This document shows, one piece after another, positions 36,689 to 44,582 of a stretch of DNA of 64,000 nt. Under the pieces are notes generated by a model. The model made no database searches and had not been told where the DNA came from. It worked only from the letters and a program-made list of their open reading frames with translations. This DNA comes from Flavobacterium sp. CECT 9288 (GTDB lineage: Bacteria; Bacteroidota; Bacteroidia; Flavobacteriales; Flavobacteriaceae). The DNA is taken from positions 1,116,001 through 1,180,000 of the forward strand of contig NZ_OU957226.1 in assembly GCF_918731615.1 (NCBI RefSeq), given 5' to 3'. Numbering within the stretch: position 1 is the first letter of the stretch; each line of letters begins with the position of its first letter. A program made the translations under genes and the position numbers.

Positions 36689-37573
36689 ATGGAAAATCCC
36701 AAAAGCAGTTCAAGCCTTAAAGCGGTTGTAGCGATATTAGCTATTTTATTAGTAGGTAGTTTAGTATATATTTTTAAAATCACTTCTGATGCTGAAGTGG
36801 TAAAAACAGAGTTAGATACTACATTAACCGAAAAGGAGTCGGTAATGAAAGATTTACAAGAACTAAAAATGACTTACGATGCTGCCATCTCAGAGAATAC
36901 GTCTATGTCTGACGAACTTATTTTAGAGAGAGATAAAGTTGTAGCATTAATGACAGACTTAAGTAAGTCTAAAGGCGATGTAGCTTCATTATCAAAATAC
37001 AAAACTCAATTTAATGCTTTACAAGGTAAAATGAAAGTATTGATGGCGGATAATGAGTCTTTGAAAAAGGCAAATACCACTCTTACTTCTCAGCGTGATA
37101 GTACAGCGGTGGTTCTTGGTGAGTCAAAAAAGTACAACGAGGCACTTGCTGGCCAGAACGAAGAATTGACAAAAGTGGTTGAAAAAGCAGCTAAATTAAC
37201 AGTGTTAAATACAAGAGGTTCTGCATTCAAATTAAAAAGCTCTGGTAAAGAAATCTCAACAGATAAAGCAAGTAGAGCTGATGTTTTGAGAATAAGCTAT
37301 ACAATTGCTGAGAACCAAGTTGCTCAGTCAGGAACTAAAGCATATTATGTTCAAGTAATTGACAGTAAAAACAACGTTATTGGAGATAAGAAAACAGAAA
37401 ACTTTGGAGATAATTCTTTGACTTACAGTTTTATTTCAAATATTAATTACGAAAACAAAACTGTAGATGTTACTGAAAGTGTAAGAGGAAAAGATTTTCC
37501 AAAAGGAACTTATTATGTAAATATTTTTGATAAAGATCAACTGGTTTCTAAAACTAGTTTTACTTTAAAATAA
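36689..37573 (+). CDS. Membrane-anchored coiled-coil protein of unknown function
   Basis: This 294-residue protein has a short cytosolic N terminus, one transmembrane helix (about 12-30, VVAILAILLVGSLVYIF), then a long predicted coiled coil (about 35-170, rich in E, K, L and S with heptad spacing). It ends in a C-terminal beta-rich domain of ~110 residues beginning near RGSAFKLKSSGKEIS. The end domain reads like a small beta-sandwich facing the periplasm. I do not recognise a family name. It is divergent from the formimidoylglutamase gene and convergent with hutI. Confidence 0.65.
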   Translation: MENPKSSSSLKAVVAILAILLVGSLVYIFKITSDAEVVKTELDTTLTEKESVMKDLQELKMTYDAAISENTSMSDELILERDKVVALMTDLSKSKGDVASLSKYKTQFNALQGKMKVLMADNESLKKANTTLTSQRDSTAVVLGESKKYNEALAGQNEELTKVVEKAAKLTVLNTRGSAFKLKSSGKEISTDKASRADVLRISYTIAENQVAQSGTKAYYVQVIDSKNNVIGDKKTENFGDNSLTYSFISNINYENKTVDVTESVRGKDFPKGTYYVNIFDKDQLVSKTSFTLK

Positions 37574-37593
37574 AATATCAACCATATAATAGG

Positions 37594-37624
37594 AAAGAGG
37601 AACTCAAGGGTTCCTCTTTTTTTA
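37594..37624. terminator. Terminator of the coiled-coil gene
   Basis: A 10-bp perfect stem (AAAGAGGAAC / GTTCCTCTTT) with a 6-nt loop is followed by T residues on the plus strand. It abuts the hutI stop codon on the other strand. Confidence 0.85.
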
Positions 37625-38860
37625 TGAAATTATTTCTCCTGCAATTATAACAGTTTCTATAAGATTGCTGCCAAAAGCGTATGGCAATTGATAATAGGAC
37701 GAAACAGGTTTTGTAATAATTAAATTTGCGACTTTGCCTCTTGTAATGCTTCCATGCGTGGTAGCTAAATCCATGGCGTATGCACCGTTTATTGTGGCTG
37801 CGTTGATAGCTTCTTCGGGTGTCATTTTCATTTTTATACAGGCTGTAGCAACTACAAAGTTCATATTTCCCGATGGTGTAGATCCTGGATTAAAATCTGT
37901 AGCAAGAGCAAGCGGAAGTCCAGCACGCATCATTTCGCGAGCAGGTGTATACGGAATACTCAAAAAATACGAACATGAAGGCAATGCTACAGGCATAACG
38001 TCAGTATTTTTTAAAGCTTCAATATCCTCTGGTTTCATTACTTCAAGATGATCAACTGAAAGGACATTGTATTGCGTTCCCGCTTGGATTCCGCCTATAG
38101 AATTGAATTGATTGACATGTATCTTTGGCTTTAAGCCAAATTTAATTCCGGCTTCCATAATTTGTTGGGTCTCTTCAACAGTAAAATAACCTGATTCGCA
38201 AAAAACATCAATGAAATCAGCTAGTTTATTTTTTGCAATTTCAGGAAGCATTTTATTGATTATTAAATCAATATAACCTTTGTGATTTTCTTTGAATTCC
38301 AATGGAAATGCATGTGCACCTAGAAAAGTAGCTTTGATTGCAACAGGATAATTTTGTTGTAATCGCTGAATTACTCGAAGCATTTTCAACTCTCCTTCAA
38401 CGGTTAAGCCGTATCCTGATTTAATTTCAACAGCTCCGGTTCCTAATTGCATGACTTCTTCAAGGCGTCCTTTTGATTGTTGATAGAGTTCTTCTTCTGA
38501 GGTTTCATTTAGTTTTTTAGCCGAATTTAAGATTCCACCACCACGATTTGCAATTTCTTCGTATGTCATGCCATTAATTCGGTCAACAAATTCTTGTTCA
38601 CGGTTTCCTGCATACACAATATGCGTATGGCTGTCACACCAAGACGGTAAAACTATTTTTCCCGCTGCATCAATGGTTTTATTAGGTGTTGTTTGAGGCA
38701 ACTCTTCCATAGCGCCAAAATCAGATATCAGGCCGTTTTCTATAACAAGATAGGCATTTTTTATTGTGGGTAAAATAGCCATATCGGCACCAGAAACTTT
38801 CAAAACGGAAGAATCTCGAACCTGTAGCAATTCTTTAATATTAATGATTAATGTTGTCAT
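37622..38860 (-). CDS. hutI: Imidazolonepropionase
   Basis: This enzyme hydrolyses 4-imidazolone-5-propanoate to N-formimidoyl-L-glutamate in histidine breakdown. The 412 residues have the amidohydrolase metal motif HTHIVYAG (near 78-85), the HutI-specific GGGILNSAKK, the LGAHAFP segment with metal-binding histidine, and the C-terminal ATDFNPGSTPSGNM loop. It lies 11 bp after the stop of the glutaminyl cyclotransferase gene on the same strand, so the two are probably cotranscribed. hutU and hutH are not in the window; a hutG-like gene is close by. Confidence 0.95.
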   Translation of the reverse strand: MTTLIINIKELLQVRDSSVLKVSGADMAILPTIKNAYLVIENGLISDFGAMEELPQTTPNKTIDAAGKIVLPSWCDSHTHIVYAGNREQEFVDRINGMTYEEIANRGGGILNSAKKLNETSEEELYQQSKGRLEEVMQLGTGAVEIKSGYGLTVEGELKMLRVIQRLQQNYPVAIKATFLGAHAFPLEFKENHKGYIDLIINKMLPEIAKNKLADFIDVFCESGYFTVEETQQIMEAGIKFGLKPKIHVNQFNSIGGIQAGTQYNVLSVDHLEVMKPEDIEALKNTDVMPVALPSCSYFLSIPYTPAREMMRAGLPLALATDFNPGSTPSGNMNFVVATACIKMKMTPEEAINAATINGAYAMDLATTHGSITRGKVANLIITKPVSSYYQLPYAFGSNLIETVIIAGEIIS

Positions 38861-38871
38861 TGATAATGAAA

Positions 38872-39948
38872 TTATTCAGTGATTTTAATTTCGAACATTT
38901 TGTCCCAATTTTTCCCTGTAACAAAAATGGTTTTTGTTTTAGGGTTATAAGCAATTCCGTTTAGGACATCCGTGTCAGGTAATTGAGTTATTTTTTTCTT
39001 TAAGTCCGCTAGATTAATGATAGCTTCAACCGCTCCATTTTTGGGGTTTATCACTGCAATAGCGTCTTTTTGATACACATTTCCGTAGATTTTACCGTTG
39101 ATCCACTCGAGTTCGTTAACGCCTTCTACTTTAGAATTTAAAGAGTACACATGAATTTGGTCAATAGGTTTAAAAGTTTCAGGATTTAGTATGTGAATGG
39201 TTTCTGAGCTATCAGTCATGTATAAATGGGTACCGTCATTAACTAATCCCCAGCCTTCCATATTTTTATAGTATGGCATTGTTTTTTCTTTTTTGAAAGT
39301 ATCCGCATTGTACACGTATCCTTCATTGTTTTGCCATGTTAATTGGTATACTTTATTATTAAGAATTGTAATGCCTTCGCCAAAGTATTGATCAGCTAAT
39401 TCCACTTTTTTATACACTTCTCCAGTTTTATAATTTGTTTTTCTTAAGCTAGAGATTCCTTTTATTCCTGTTCCGTTTCCAGCTCCATTTCCAGTTCCTT
39501 CATACAGCGTATCTCTATAGAATTCTAAACCTTGTGTATAAGCAGCATTGTCGTGCGGGTAGGTATTTACAATGGTATATTTTAATAATTTTGGTTGAAT
39601 ATTAGAAACTAATTCAACGCTTGTAGTAGCTTCTGAATTTTGTCCTTCGAAAAACACTATGGCCTTTACGTTTTGGAATCCTAATTTTTGGTCTTTAAAA
39701 TCTAATTTAAAAGGCGTATTTCCTTTGTTTGACGCTATCTTTTTATCATTAACATAAAATACAATACTATCAATTGTTTTAGAATTGCTGTTTATAATAT
39801 TTATATCAAGAGCATCATTTGGGGTGTATTGCAGTTTAAATTTAGAATTATCAATGCTAAATACACTATTTTGAATATTTTTTGTTTCGTTACAACTGTT
39901 AAGAGCTATTCCTAATAAAATGACAGATAGGAAGTTATATTTTTTCAT
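38872..39948 (-). CDS. Glutaminyl-peptide cyclotransferase, lipoprotein
   Basis: This enzyme converts N-terminal glutamine of exported proteins to pyroglutamate. The ATG at 39946-39948 gives MKKYNFLSVILLGIALNSC, a lipoprotein signal with the cysteine at C19. A longer reading frame start would hide this. The catalytic beta-propeller (plant/bacterial type QC) shows PHDNAAYTQGLEFYRDTLYE, EGWGLVNDG, VEGVNELEW and DVLNGIAYNP, with the conserved acidic residues. In Bacteroidota many Sec-exported proteins begin with Q after signal cleavage, as several do in this window, which fits the role. It is divergent from the SRP RNA gene. Confidence 0.9.
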   Translation of the reverse strand: MKKYNFLSVILLGIALNSCNETKNIQNSVFSIDNSKFKLQYTPNDALDINIINSNSKTIDSIVFYVNDKKIASNKGNTPFKLDFKDQKLGFQNVKAIVFFEGQNSEATTSVELVSNIQPKLLKYTIVNTYPHDNAAYTQGLEFYRDTLYEGTGNGAGNGTGIKGISSLRKTNYKTGEVYKKVELADQYFGEGITILNNKVYQLTWQNNEGYVYNADTFKKEKTMPYYKNMEGWGLVNDGTHLYMTDSSETIHILNPETFKPIDQIHVYSLNSKVEGVNELEWINGKIYGNVYQKDAIAVINPKNGAVEAIINLADLKKKITQLPDTDVLNGIAYNPKTKTIFVTGKNWDKMFEIKITE

Positions 39949-40002
39949 AATCGTTTTTTTTGTTGCACTAATATACAACGTTATTTTTAATGAGTAAAGC
40001 AC

Positions 40003-40032
40003 TTGCAAAAATATAAAAAGATTGTATATTTG
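40003..40032 (+). promoter_or_regulatory. Promoter of the SRP RNA gene
   Basis: The -33 TTG (40003-40005) and the exact -7 box TATATTTG (40025-40032) are separated by exactly 19 bp, the Bacteroidota consensus spacing. Transcription would begin about 5 nt later, at the first base of the predicted RNA. Confidence 0.85.
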
Positions 40033-40036
40033 CAGC

Positions 40037-40129
40037 GGCAAGTCCTACACGACCAGCTCCTGCAGACTCCCCCAGGATGGGAACATAGCAAGGGTACGTG
40101 GTTGAGCGGTGCGATGTAGGTCGCTTGCC
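40037..40129 (+). ncRNA. ffs: Signal recognition particle RNA (small bacterial, 4.5S type)
   Basis: The RNA scaffold of the signal recognition particle binds Ffh. The apical domain shows the conserved asymmetric loop GGATGGGAACATAGCAAGGG, matching the GGnnGGAAnnnAGCA consensus, preceded by CAGCTCCTGCAG. The ends pair: GGCAAG at 40037-40042 with CTTGCC at 40124-40129, and CCTACA with TGTAGG. A run of six Ts follows directly. The ~93-nt length fits the short form lacking the Alu domain. Ends are set by the pairing and the promoter. Confidence 0.95.
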
Positions 40130-40214
40130 ATTTTTTATTTCTTTTCAGTAAATGTAGTCTTCCTTAGGGAAGATTTTTTTATTTTTGACCAATCCTAATG
40201 TAAAAATAAAGTTG

Positions 40215-41018
40215 ATGAGTAAGGTAGTTTTAATAACCGGAGGTTCTTCAGGAATAGGGAAGTCTATTGGAGAGTTTTTGCAGCAGAAAGGTTTCACTGT
40301 TTATGGAACTAGTAGAAATCCAGAACGTATTCTAGATTCTGTTTTTCCTTTAGTAGCTTTGGATGTAAGGGATGTTAATTCTATTCGTGCGGCTGTGGCC
40401 AAAGTTATTGAAACCTCAGGAAGATTGGATGTTGTGATTAATAACGCTGGTGTGGGTATTACGGGACCATTGGAAGAAATTCCGATGCAAGAAATGAAGA
40501 ATAATTTTGAGACTAATTTTTTTGGTCCTATTGAAGTCATGAAAGCTGTTTTGCCGCAGATGCGTTCTCAAAAAGCAGGTTTGATCATCAATATAACGTC
40601 AATTGCAGGATATATGGGATTACCTTATCGCGGGATTTACTCCGCTTCAAAAGGGGCACTTGAATTAATTACCGAATCCTTGCGAATGGAAGTAAAATCT
40701 TTTGGGGTACATATTACAAATGTGGCTCCGGGTGATTTTGCTACAAATATTGCTTCTGGTAGGTTTCATGCTCCAGTGATACAAGGATCTGCTTATGAGA
40801 GTGCATACGGGAATACCTTAAAAACAATGGATGAGCATGTAGATAGCGGTAGTAATCCAACTGAAATGGCCGAAGCGGTTTATAGAATAATACAAACCCC
40901 TGAACCAAAAATTCATTATAAAGTTGGGGTTTTTATGCAGAAATTCTCAATTGTATTAAAGAGAATTCTTCCTGATAAAATATATGAAAAAATATTGATG
41001 AACCATTATAAACTTTAG
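40215..41018 (+). CDS. Short-chain dehydrogenase/reductase
   Basis: This NAD(P)-dependent classical SDR has 267 residues from the ATG at 40215. Motifs are TGGSSGIG (nucleotide loop, near residue 9-16), NNAGVG (near 81-86), and the catalytic set with serine in NITSIAGYMG and YSASK (Y-x-x-x-K), followed by APGDFATNI. The arginine in TSRN after the second strand favours NADP. The substrate is unknown. It lies 85 bp after the SRP RNA and starts the run towards the small membrane protein at 41022. Confidence 0.9.
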   Translation: MSKVVLITGGSSGIGKSIGEFLQQKGFTVYGTSRNPERILDSVFPLVALDVRDVNSIRAAVAKVIETSGRLDVVINNAGVGITGPLEEIPMQEMKNNFETNFFGPIEVMKAVLPQMRSQKAGLIINITSIAGYMGLPYRGIYSASKGALELITESLRMEVKSFGVHITNVAPGDFATNIASGRFHAPVIQGSAYESAYGNTLKTMDEHVDSGSNPTEMAEAVYRIIQTPEPKIHYKVGVFMQKFSIVLKRILPDKIYEKILMNHYKL

Positions 41019-41021
41019 TCT

Positions 41022-41222
41022 ATGAGTATTATTTCCGAGTTTTTACCACTGATTTTTAGTGTATTAGTTATTGCGGGTGTCTTTTTTACGGTGTTTTATA
41101 TACTTAAATCATTAAGTGATAAAATTAATAATGCTGAGCTTTATCGAGAAGAATCACTTTCTGTTTTAGAAGAAATTAGAGATGAATTAAAAGAATTGAA
41201 TAAAAAGAATTCTCTTAAGTAG
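41022..41222 (+). CDS. Small membrane protein of unknown function
   Basis: This 66-residue protein has one transmembrane helix (about 8-30, PLIFSVLVIAGVFFTVFYIL) and a charged helical tail rich in E and K that could form a short coiled coil. It starts 3 bp after the SDR stop, so translation is coupled to that gene. No named family is recognised. Confidence 0.65.
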   Translation: MSIISEFLPLIFSVLVIAGVFFTVFYILKSLSDKINNAELYREESLSVLEEIRDELKELNKKNSLK

Positions 41223-41232
41223 TTATAAATTG

Positions 41233-41240
41233 TAATTTTG
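41233..41240 (+). promoter_or_regulatory. -7 box of the fsa leader transcript
   Basis: TAATTTTG matches the -7 consensus exactly. A transcript beginning about 7 nt later would start right at the structured element at 41247. The -33 region is weak. Confidence 0.5.
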
Positions 41241-41246
41241 CACGGG

Positions 41247-41340
41247 ATTTGCGTGAGGGATTGCAGTGGAAATCCTTTTATTTTTTTCTTTAAAAAATAA
41301 AAGATTGTAACGAAAAGCCCGACCCTTGGGTCACGCCCAA
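41247..41340 (+). ncRNA. Candidate structured RNA leader upstream of fsa
   Basis: This 94-nt element lies between a -7 box and the fsa ATG. It contains the pair GCGTGA (41251-41256) and TCACGC (41331-41336), the inner stem GGATT/AATCC (41258-41262 with 41271-41275), and a GACCC-TT-GGGTC hairpin near the 3' side that would compete with the outer pair. A motif is repeated: GATTGCAGTGGAAATCC (41259-41275) and GATTGTAACGAAAAGCCC (41303-41320). I recall similar GATTGnAnnGnAAAnCC units in other flavobacterial intergenic regions but cannot assign an Rfam family. It could be a cis-regulatory leader or a small RNA. Confidence 0.5.
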
Positions 41341-41375
41341 AGAATTAGAAACACACAATTAAATATAAAACAATT

Positions 41376-42032
41376 ATGAAATTTTTTATTGACACGGCTA
41401 ATTTAGCTCAGATTAAAGAGGCGCAAGCATTAGGCGTTTTGGATGGCGTAACTACAAATCCTTCCTTGATGGCCAAAGAGGGCATAACAGGAAAAAACAA
41501 TATTTTAAAGCATTACGTGGATATTTGTAATCTAGTTGATGGTGATGTGAGTGCCGAAGTAAATGCTTTGGATTACGAAGGAATGGTGAAAGAAGGTGAA
41601 GAATTAGCAGATTTACACGATCAAATTGTGGTAAAATTACCCATGACGAAAGAGGGTGTAATGGCTGCTAAATATTTTTCGGATAAAGGAATTAAGACTA
41701 ACGTAACTTTAGTATTCTCTGCGGGTCAAGCATTATTGGCTGCAAAAGCGGGTGCTACTTATGTTTCTCCGTTCATTGGTCGATTGGATGATGTATCTAC
41801 AGACGGTTTGGCTTTGATTGAAGAAATCAGATTAATTTATGATAACTACGGGTATGAAACCCAAATTCTAGCTGCTTCTGTACGTCATACAATGCACATT
41901 GTGAACTGTGCAAAAATTGGTGCTGATGTGATGACAGGTCCTTTATCTGCTATTTATGGTTTGTTGAAACACCCATTGACTGATATAGGATTAGCGCAAT
42001 TTGTGGCTGATTTCGAGAAAGGAAACAAATAG
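41376..42032 (+). CDS. fsa: Fructose-6-phosphate aldolase / transaldolase (type 3B)
   Basis: This 218-residue Schiff-base aldolase belongs to the short transaldolase family. It begins [13 protein letters not shown], has DGVTTNPSL (23-31), the Schiff-base lysine K87 in VVKLPMT, and SPFIGRLDD and AASVRHTMH further on. Enzymes of this length act either as transaldolase in the pentose phosphate pathway or as fructose-6-phosphate aldolase. The sequence alone does not settle which. It is preceded by a structured leader and followed by a terminator with a very long T tract. Confidence 0.9.
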   Translation: MKFFIDTANLAQIKEAQALGVLDGVTTNPSLMAKEGITGKNNILKHYVDICNLVDGDVSAEVNALDYEGMVKEGEELADLHDQIVVKLPMTKEGVMAAKYFSDKGIKTNVTLVFSAGQALLAAKAGATYVSPFIGRLDDVSTDGLALIEEIRLIYDNYGYETQILAASVRHTMHIVNCAKIGADVMTGPLSAIYGLLKHPLTDIGLAQFVADFEKGNK

Positions 42033-42082
42033 ATTTGAGATCGTAGACTAACAATTTCTGTTTAAGATTTTATAGTAATTAA

Positions 42083-42130
42083 AACTCCCTTTATGTATTG
42101 TAATGGGAGTTTTTTTTTTTTTTTTTTTTT
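42083..42130 (+). terminator. Terminator of fsa with a 20-21-nt T tract
   Basis: The stem AACTCCC (42083-42089) and GGGAGTT (42105-42111) is followed by an uninterrupted T run to 42130, an unusually long homopolymer. Confidence 0.88.
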
Positions 42131-42211
42131 ATCTAAAACGATTGAAAATGTACTAGTTGAAACTATCAGATGAATTTTATATGGAGATTCTCAGTGATTT
42201 GAGTTTCAACA

Positions 42212-42247
42212 AAAAATCCCATTCTAATAAGATAGAATGGGATTTTT
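42212..42247. terminator. Terminator of the sugar transporter gene
   Basis: A perfect 15-bp stem (AAAAATCCCATTCTA / TAGAATGGGATTTTT) with a 6-nt loop lies 20 bp past the stop of the minus-strand transporter gene. It is A/T-flanked and probably bidirectional. Confidence 0.9.
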
Positions 42248-42266
42248 ATATTATTTGAAACATTTT

Positions 42267-43706
42267 TTAGTGTCCTCCAGAAAGTTTTTTATCAAAATCA
42301 ATACCTTGAGCTCTTAAAATTCCACTTACTTTCCAAGCATAAAAAGCTAGATAAGCAAAGCATAAAATACCAATGATATAACTTTGTTGGATTCCAATTC
42401 CTTCAGCAACTTTTCCTTGTAAAACACTGATAAAACCACCACCCATAATCATCATAATTAAGAAACTACTTCCTTGACTAGTGTTTTTTCCAAGTCCACT
42501 TACCGCTAGGGTAAAAATACAAGGCCATAATGTACTGCAAAATAATCCAACACTCGTGAATGCATATACACTTATCATTCCGCTAGTTGACATTCCTATT
42601 GCTGTGGCAATAATTCCTAAAGTTGAAAATATTAATAACATTCGGGCTGGATTTCCTTTACTAGCCATATCAGCTGCAATTAGAACCAAAATCACTAATC
42701 CGTAAACATAAAATGGAGTCAAATCATGATTTGCAATAGCATTAACTCCTAAGAACACACCGAAAGCTAAATAAGGAGCAATGAATCGTAATATTCTTTG
42801 CAAACTCATATCATTTGTAAACGCCTCTACCGCACCGGTCCAACGACCAATCATTAAACTAGCCCAATACAGTGATATATATGGAGCTACATCTTTTGTT
42901 AGGAATCCTAATTTACTTTCCATGTAAGCAGGTAAATTACTAGCAGTAGAAACTTCAACGCCAACATACAAGAAAATTGCAATCATACCCATTACTAATT
43001 GAGGGTATTGCAAAGCCGATTTTTTTGCAGGAACACCATCGTGCGCTTCTGTTTCTTCAACTAAAGCTGGTTTGTCTGGCAATGAAGAAAATTTTAAAAG
43101 GATAGCAACAAGTAAAAATGCAACACCTAAAACCAAATAAGGAATTTTGACGCTTTCTATACTTGCGCTTGTATTGGCATTAGCACTTGATCCAAAAATG
43201 GCAAAACTAACGATAAGTGGACCAATAGTAGTTCCAAAATTATTAATTCCTCCAGCTAATGTTAGGCGCTGAGAACCTGTAGATATTGGGCCTAAGGCAA
43301 TTGCAAGTGGGTTAGCAACAGTTTGCTGCAAAGAAAAGCCTAAACCTACAATGAAAAGCCCAGCAAGCATTAAAGTAAATGATCCAGTATTAGCAGCTGG
43401 ATAAAATAGAAGTGTTCCTAAAGCTGAGATTAATAGTCCCAATGAAAGACCATTTTTATAGCCAATTTTATTCACTAAATCTTCTTTAAGTACAACTGAA
43501 ACCCCCATATATATTAAAGATCCAACAGTGTATGCAATGTAAAATGCAAAAGCTACTAATTGACTTTCGCCTTGAGAAAGATTAAATGCGGTTTTAAAAA
43601 CTGGGATTAAAATGTCATTACTTGCAGCGACAAATCCCCAAAAGAAGAAGACGGTTACTAGAGGAATAAATTGCCCCCAATTGGTTTTTGAATTTTCAGA
43701 ATTCAT
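42267..43706 (-). CDS. MFS sugar transporter, FucP/NagP-like, probable GlcNAc importer
   Basis: This 479-residue major facilitator protein has about 12 transmembrane helices. The N-terminal sequence FFFWGFVAASNDILIPVFK is the FucP-type substrate-site helix, and LQQTVANPLAIALGP and GGINNFGTTIGP are typical of the FucP/NagP branch. A short hydrophilic loop sits between the two halves (about 210-225). Adjacent genes for GH20, NagB, SusCD and a two-component pair point to GlcNAc as substrate. Paired 9-bp boxes with 21-bp spacing lie upstream at 43816-43845, as at susC and nagB. Fucose or glucose remain alternatives. Confidence 0.85.
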   Translation of the reverse strand: MNSENSKTNWGQFIPLVTVFFFWGFVAASNDILIPVFKTAFNLSQGESQLVAFAFYIAYTVGSLIYMGVSVVLKEDLVNKIGYKNGLSLGLLISALGTLLFYPAANTGSFTLMLAGLFIVGLGFSLQQTVANPLAIALGPISTGSQRLTLAGGINNFGTTIGPLIVSFAIFGSSANANTSASIESVKIPYLVLGVAFLLVAILLKFSSLPDKPALVEETEAHDGVPAKKSALQYPQLVMGMIAIFLYVGVEVSTASNLPAYMESKLGFLTKDVAPYISLYWASLMIGRWTGAVEAFTNDMSLQRILRFIAPYLAFGVFLGVNAIANHDLTPFYVYGLVILVLIAADMASKGNPARMLLIFSTLGIIATAIGMSTSGMISVYAFTSVGLFCSTLWPCIFTLAVSGLGKNTSQGSSFLIMMIMGGGFISVLQGKVAEGIGIQQSYIIGILCFAYLAFYAWKVSGILRAQGIDFDKKLSGGH

Positions 43707-43815
43707 GATTTAGTTTAATTAATAGGTTAGTAAAATAATTCTTGCTGCAATAGGGTAAATGTATTTCTTAACCAACATAAAAAAAAATTATTTCTAATAA
43801 ATTTCGTTAGTTTTA

Positions 43816-43845
43816 AACCAACAACCAGTTTTATTCAACAAAAGA
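43816..43845 (-). promoter_or_regulatory. Paired 9-bp boxes upstream of the transporter gene, possible LytTR site
   Basis: On the minus strand TCTTTTGTT (43845-43837) and TTGTTGGTT (43824-43816) start exactly 21 bp apart. The second fits YYGTTNGTW fully and the first misses one position. The same arrangement occurs upstream of susC and nagB. Confidence 0.45.
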
Positions 43846-43874
43846 CTTTTTTGTAATATGGAAAGTTAAGGGAA

Positions 43875-44582
43875 TTAATCTAAAATTTTACTTTTCACTT
43901 CTTTACTATAATTTCTGCCTATAGGTATGGTATAGGAAGCTATTTGTATTCTATTTCCCTCGATTGTTTTTACTTTATCCAAAGCGATGGAGTAAGATTT
44001 ATGAATACGAATGAAGCGATCTTCTGGAAGCTCCTCGGTTAAAGAAGAAAGTGATTTATGTGTAATATAGGTTTTTTCGGCGGTAACTACTTTGATGTAT
44101 TCTTTCATTCCTTCAATGAATAGAATTTCATCTATATTAATTTTTACCATTTTTTTATCTACTTTGATAAAAATATACGGATCTACACGATGATTCTCTT
44201 GTTTTGTAGCTAATCGGTTTTGAAATTCACCAGTTATTTTTGATATACATTTTATAAATCGAGGCAGCGGGATAGGTTTAACTAGATAATCAAGAACATC
44301 TAAATCATAGCTTTCAGCAGCAAATTCTCGGAAGGCGGTTGTGATAATAATCTTGGTATTCGAATTATTTTTATACAATTGTATCAACTCAAAACCAGAC
44401 ATGAGAGGCATATTTATATCTAAAAATAGTGCATCTGTTGTGTTGTTATTCAAAAAATCTAAGGCTTCAATAGAATTATTAAAAGTTGCTATAACTTCAA
44501 ATTCTGGAAAGTTTTGGAAATAGTTGATTAATACTTTAATAGCCAATGGTTCATCATCAATCAATACACACTTAATCTTCAT
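43875..44582 (-). CDS. LytTR-family response regulator
   Basis: This 235-residue regulator has an N-terminal receiver domain (phosphoacceptor D55 in FLDINMPLMSG, acidic pair D9/D10, and lysine in LVKPIP) and a C-terminal LytTR DNA-binding domain (about 135-233, with EILFIEGMKEYIKVV and RIHKSYSIALDKV). Its start overlaps the end of the sensor kinase gene by 11 bp, so the two are translationally coupled. LytTR proteins bind pairs of ~9-bp direct repeats spaced about two helical turns apart. Such pairs occur upstream of the transporter, susC and nagB genes in this locus, making them its likely targets. Confidence 0.92.
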   Translation of the reverse strand: MKIKCVLIDDEPLAIKVLINYFQNFPEFEVIATFNNSIEALDFLNNNTTDALFLDINMPLMSGFELIQLYKNNSNTKIIITTAFREFAAESYDLDVLDYLVKPIPLPRFIKCISKITGEFQNRLATKQENHRVDPYIFIKVDKKMVKINIDEILFIEGMKEYIKVVTAEKTYITHKSLSSLTEELPEDRFIRIHKSYSIALDKVKTIEGNRIQIASYTIPIGRNYSKEVKSKILD

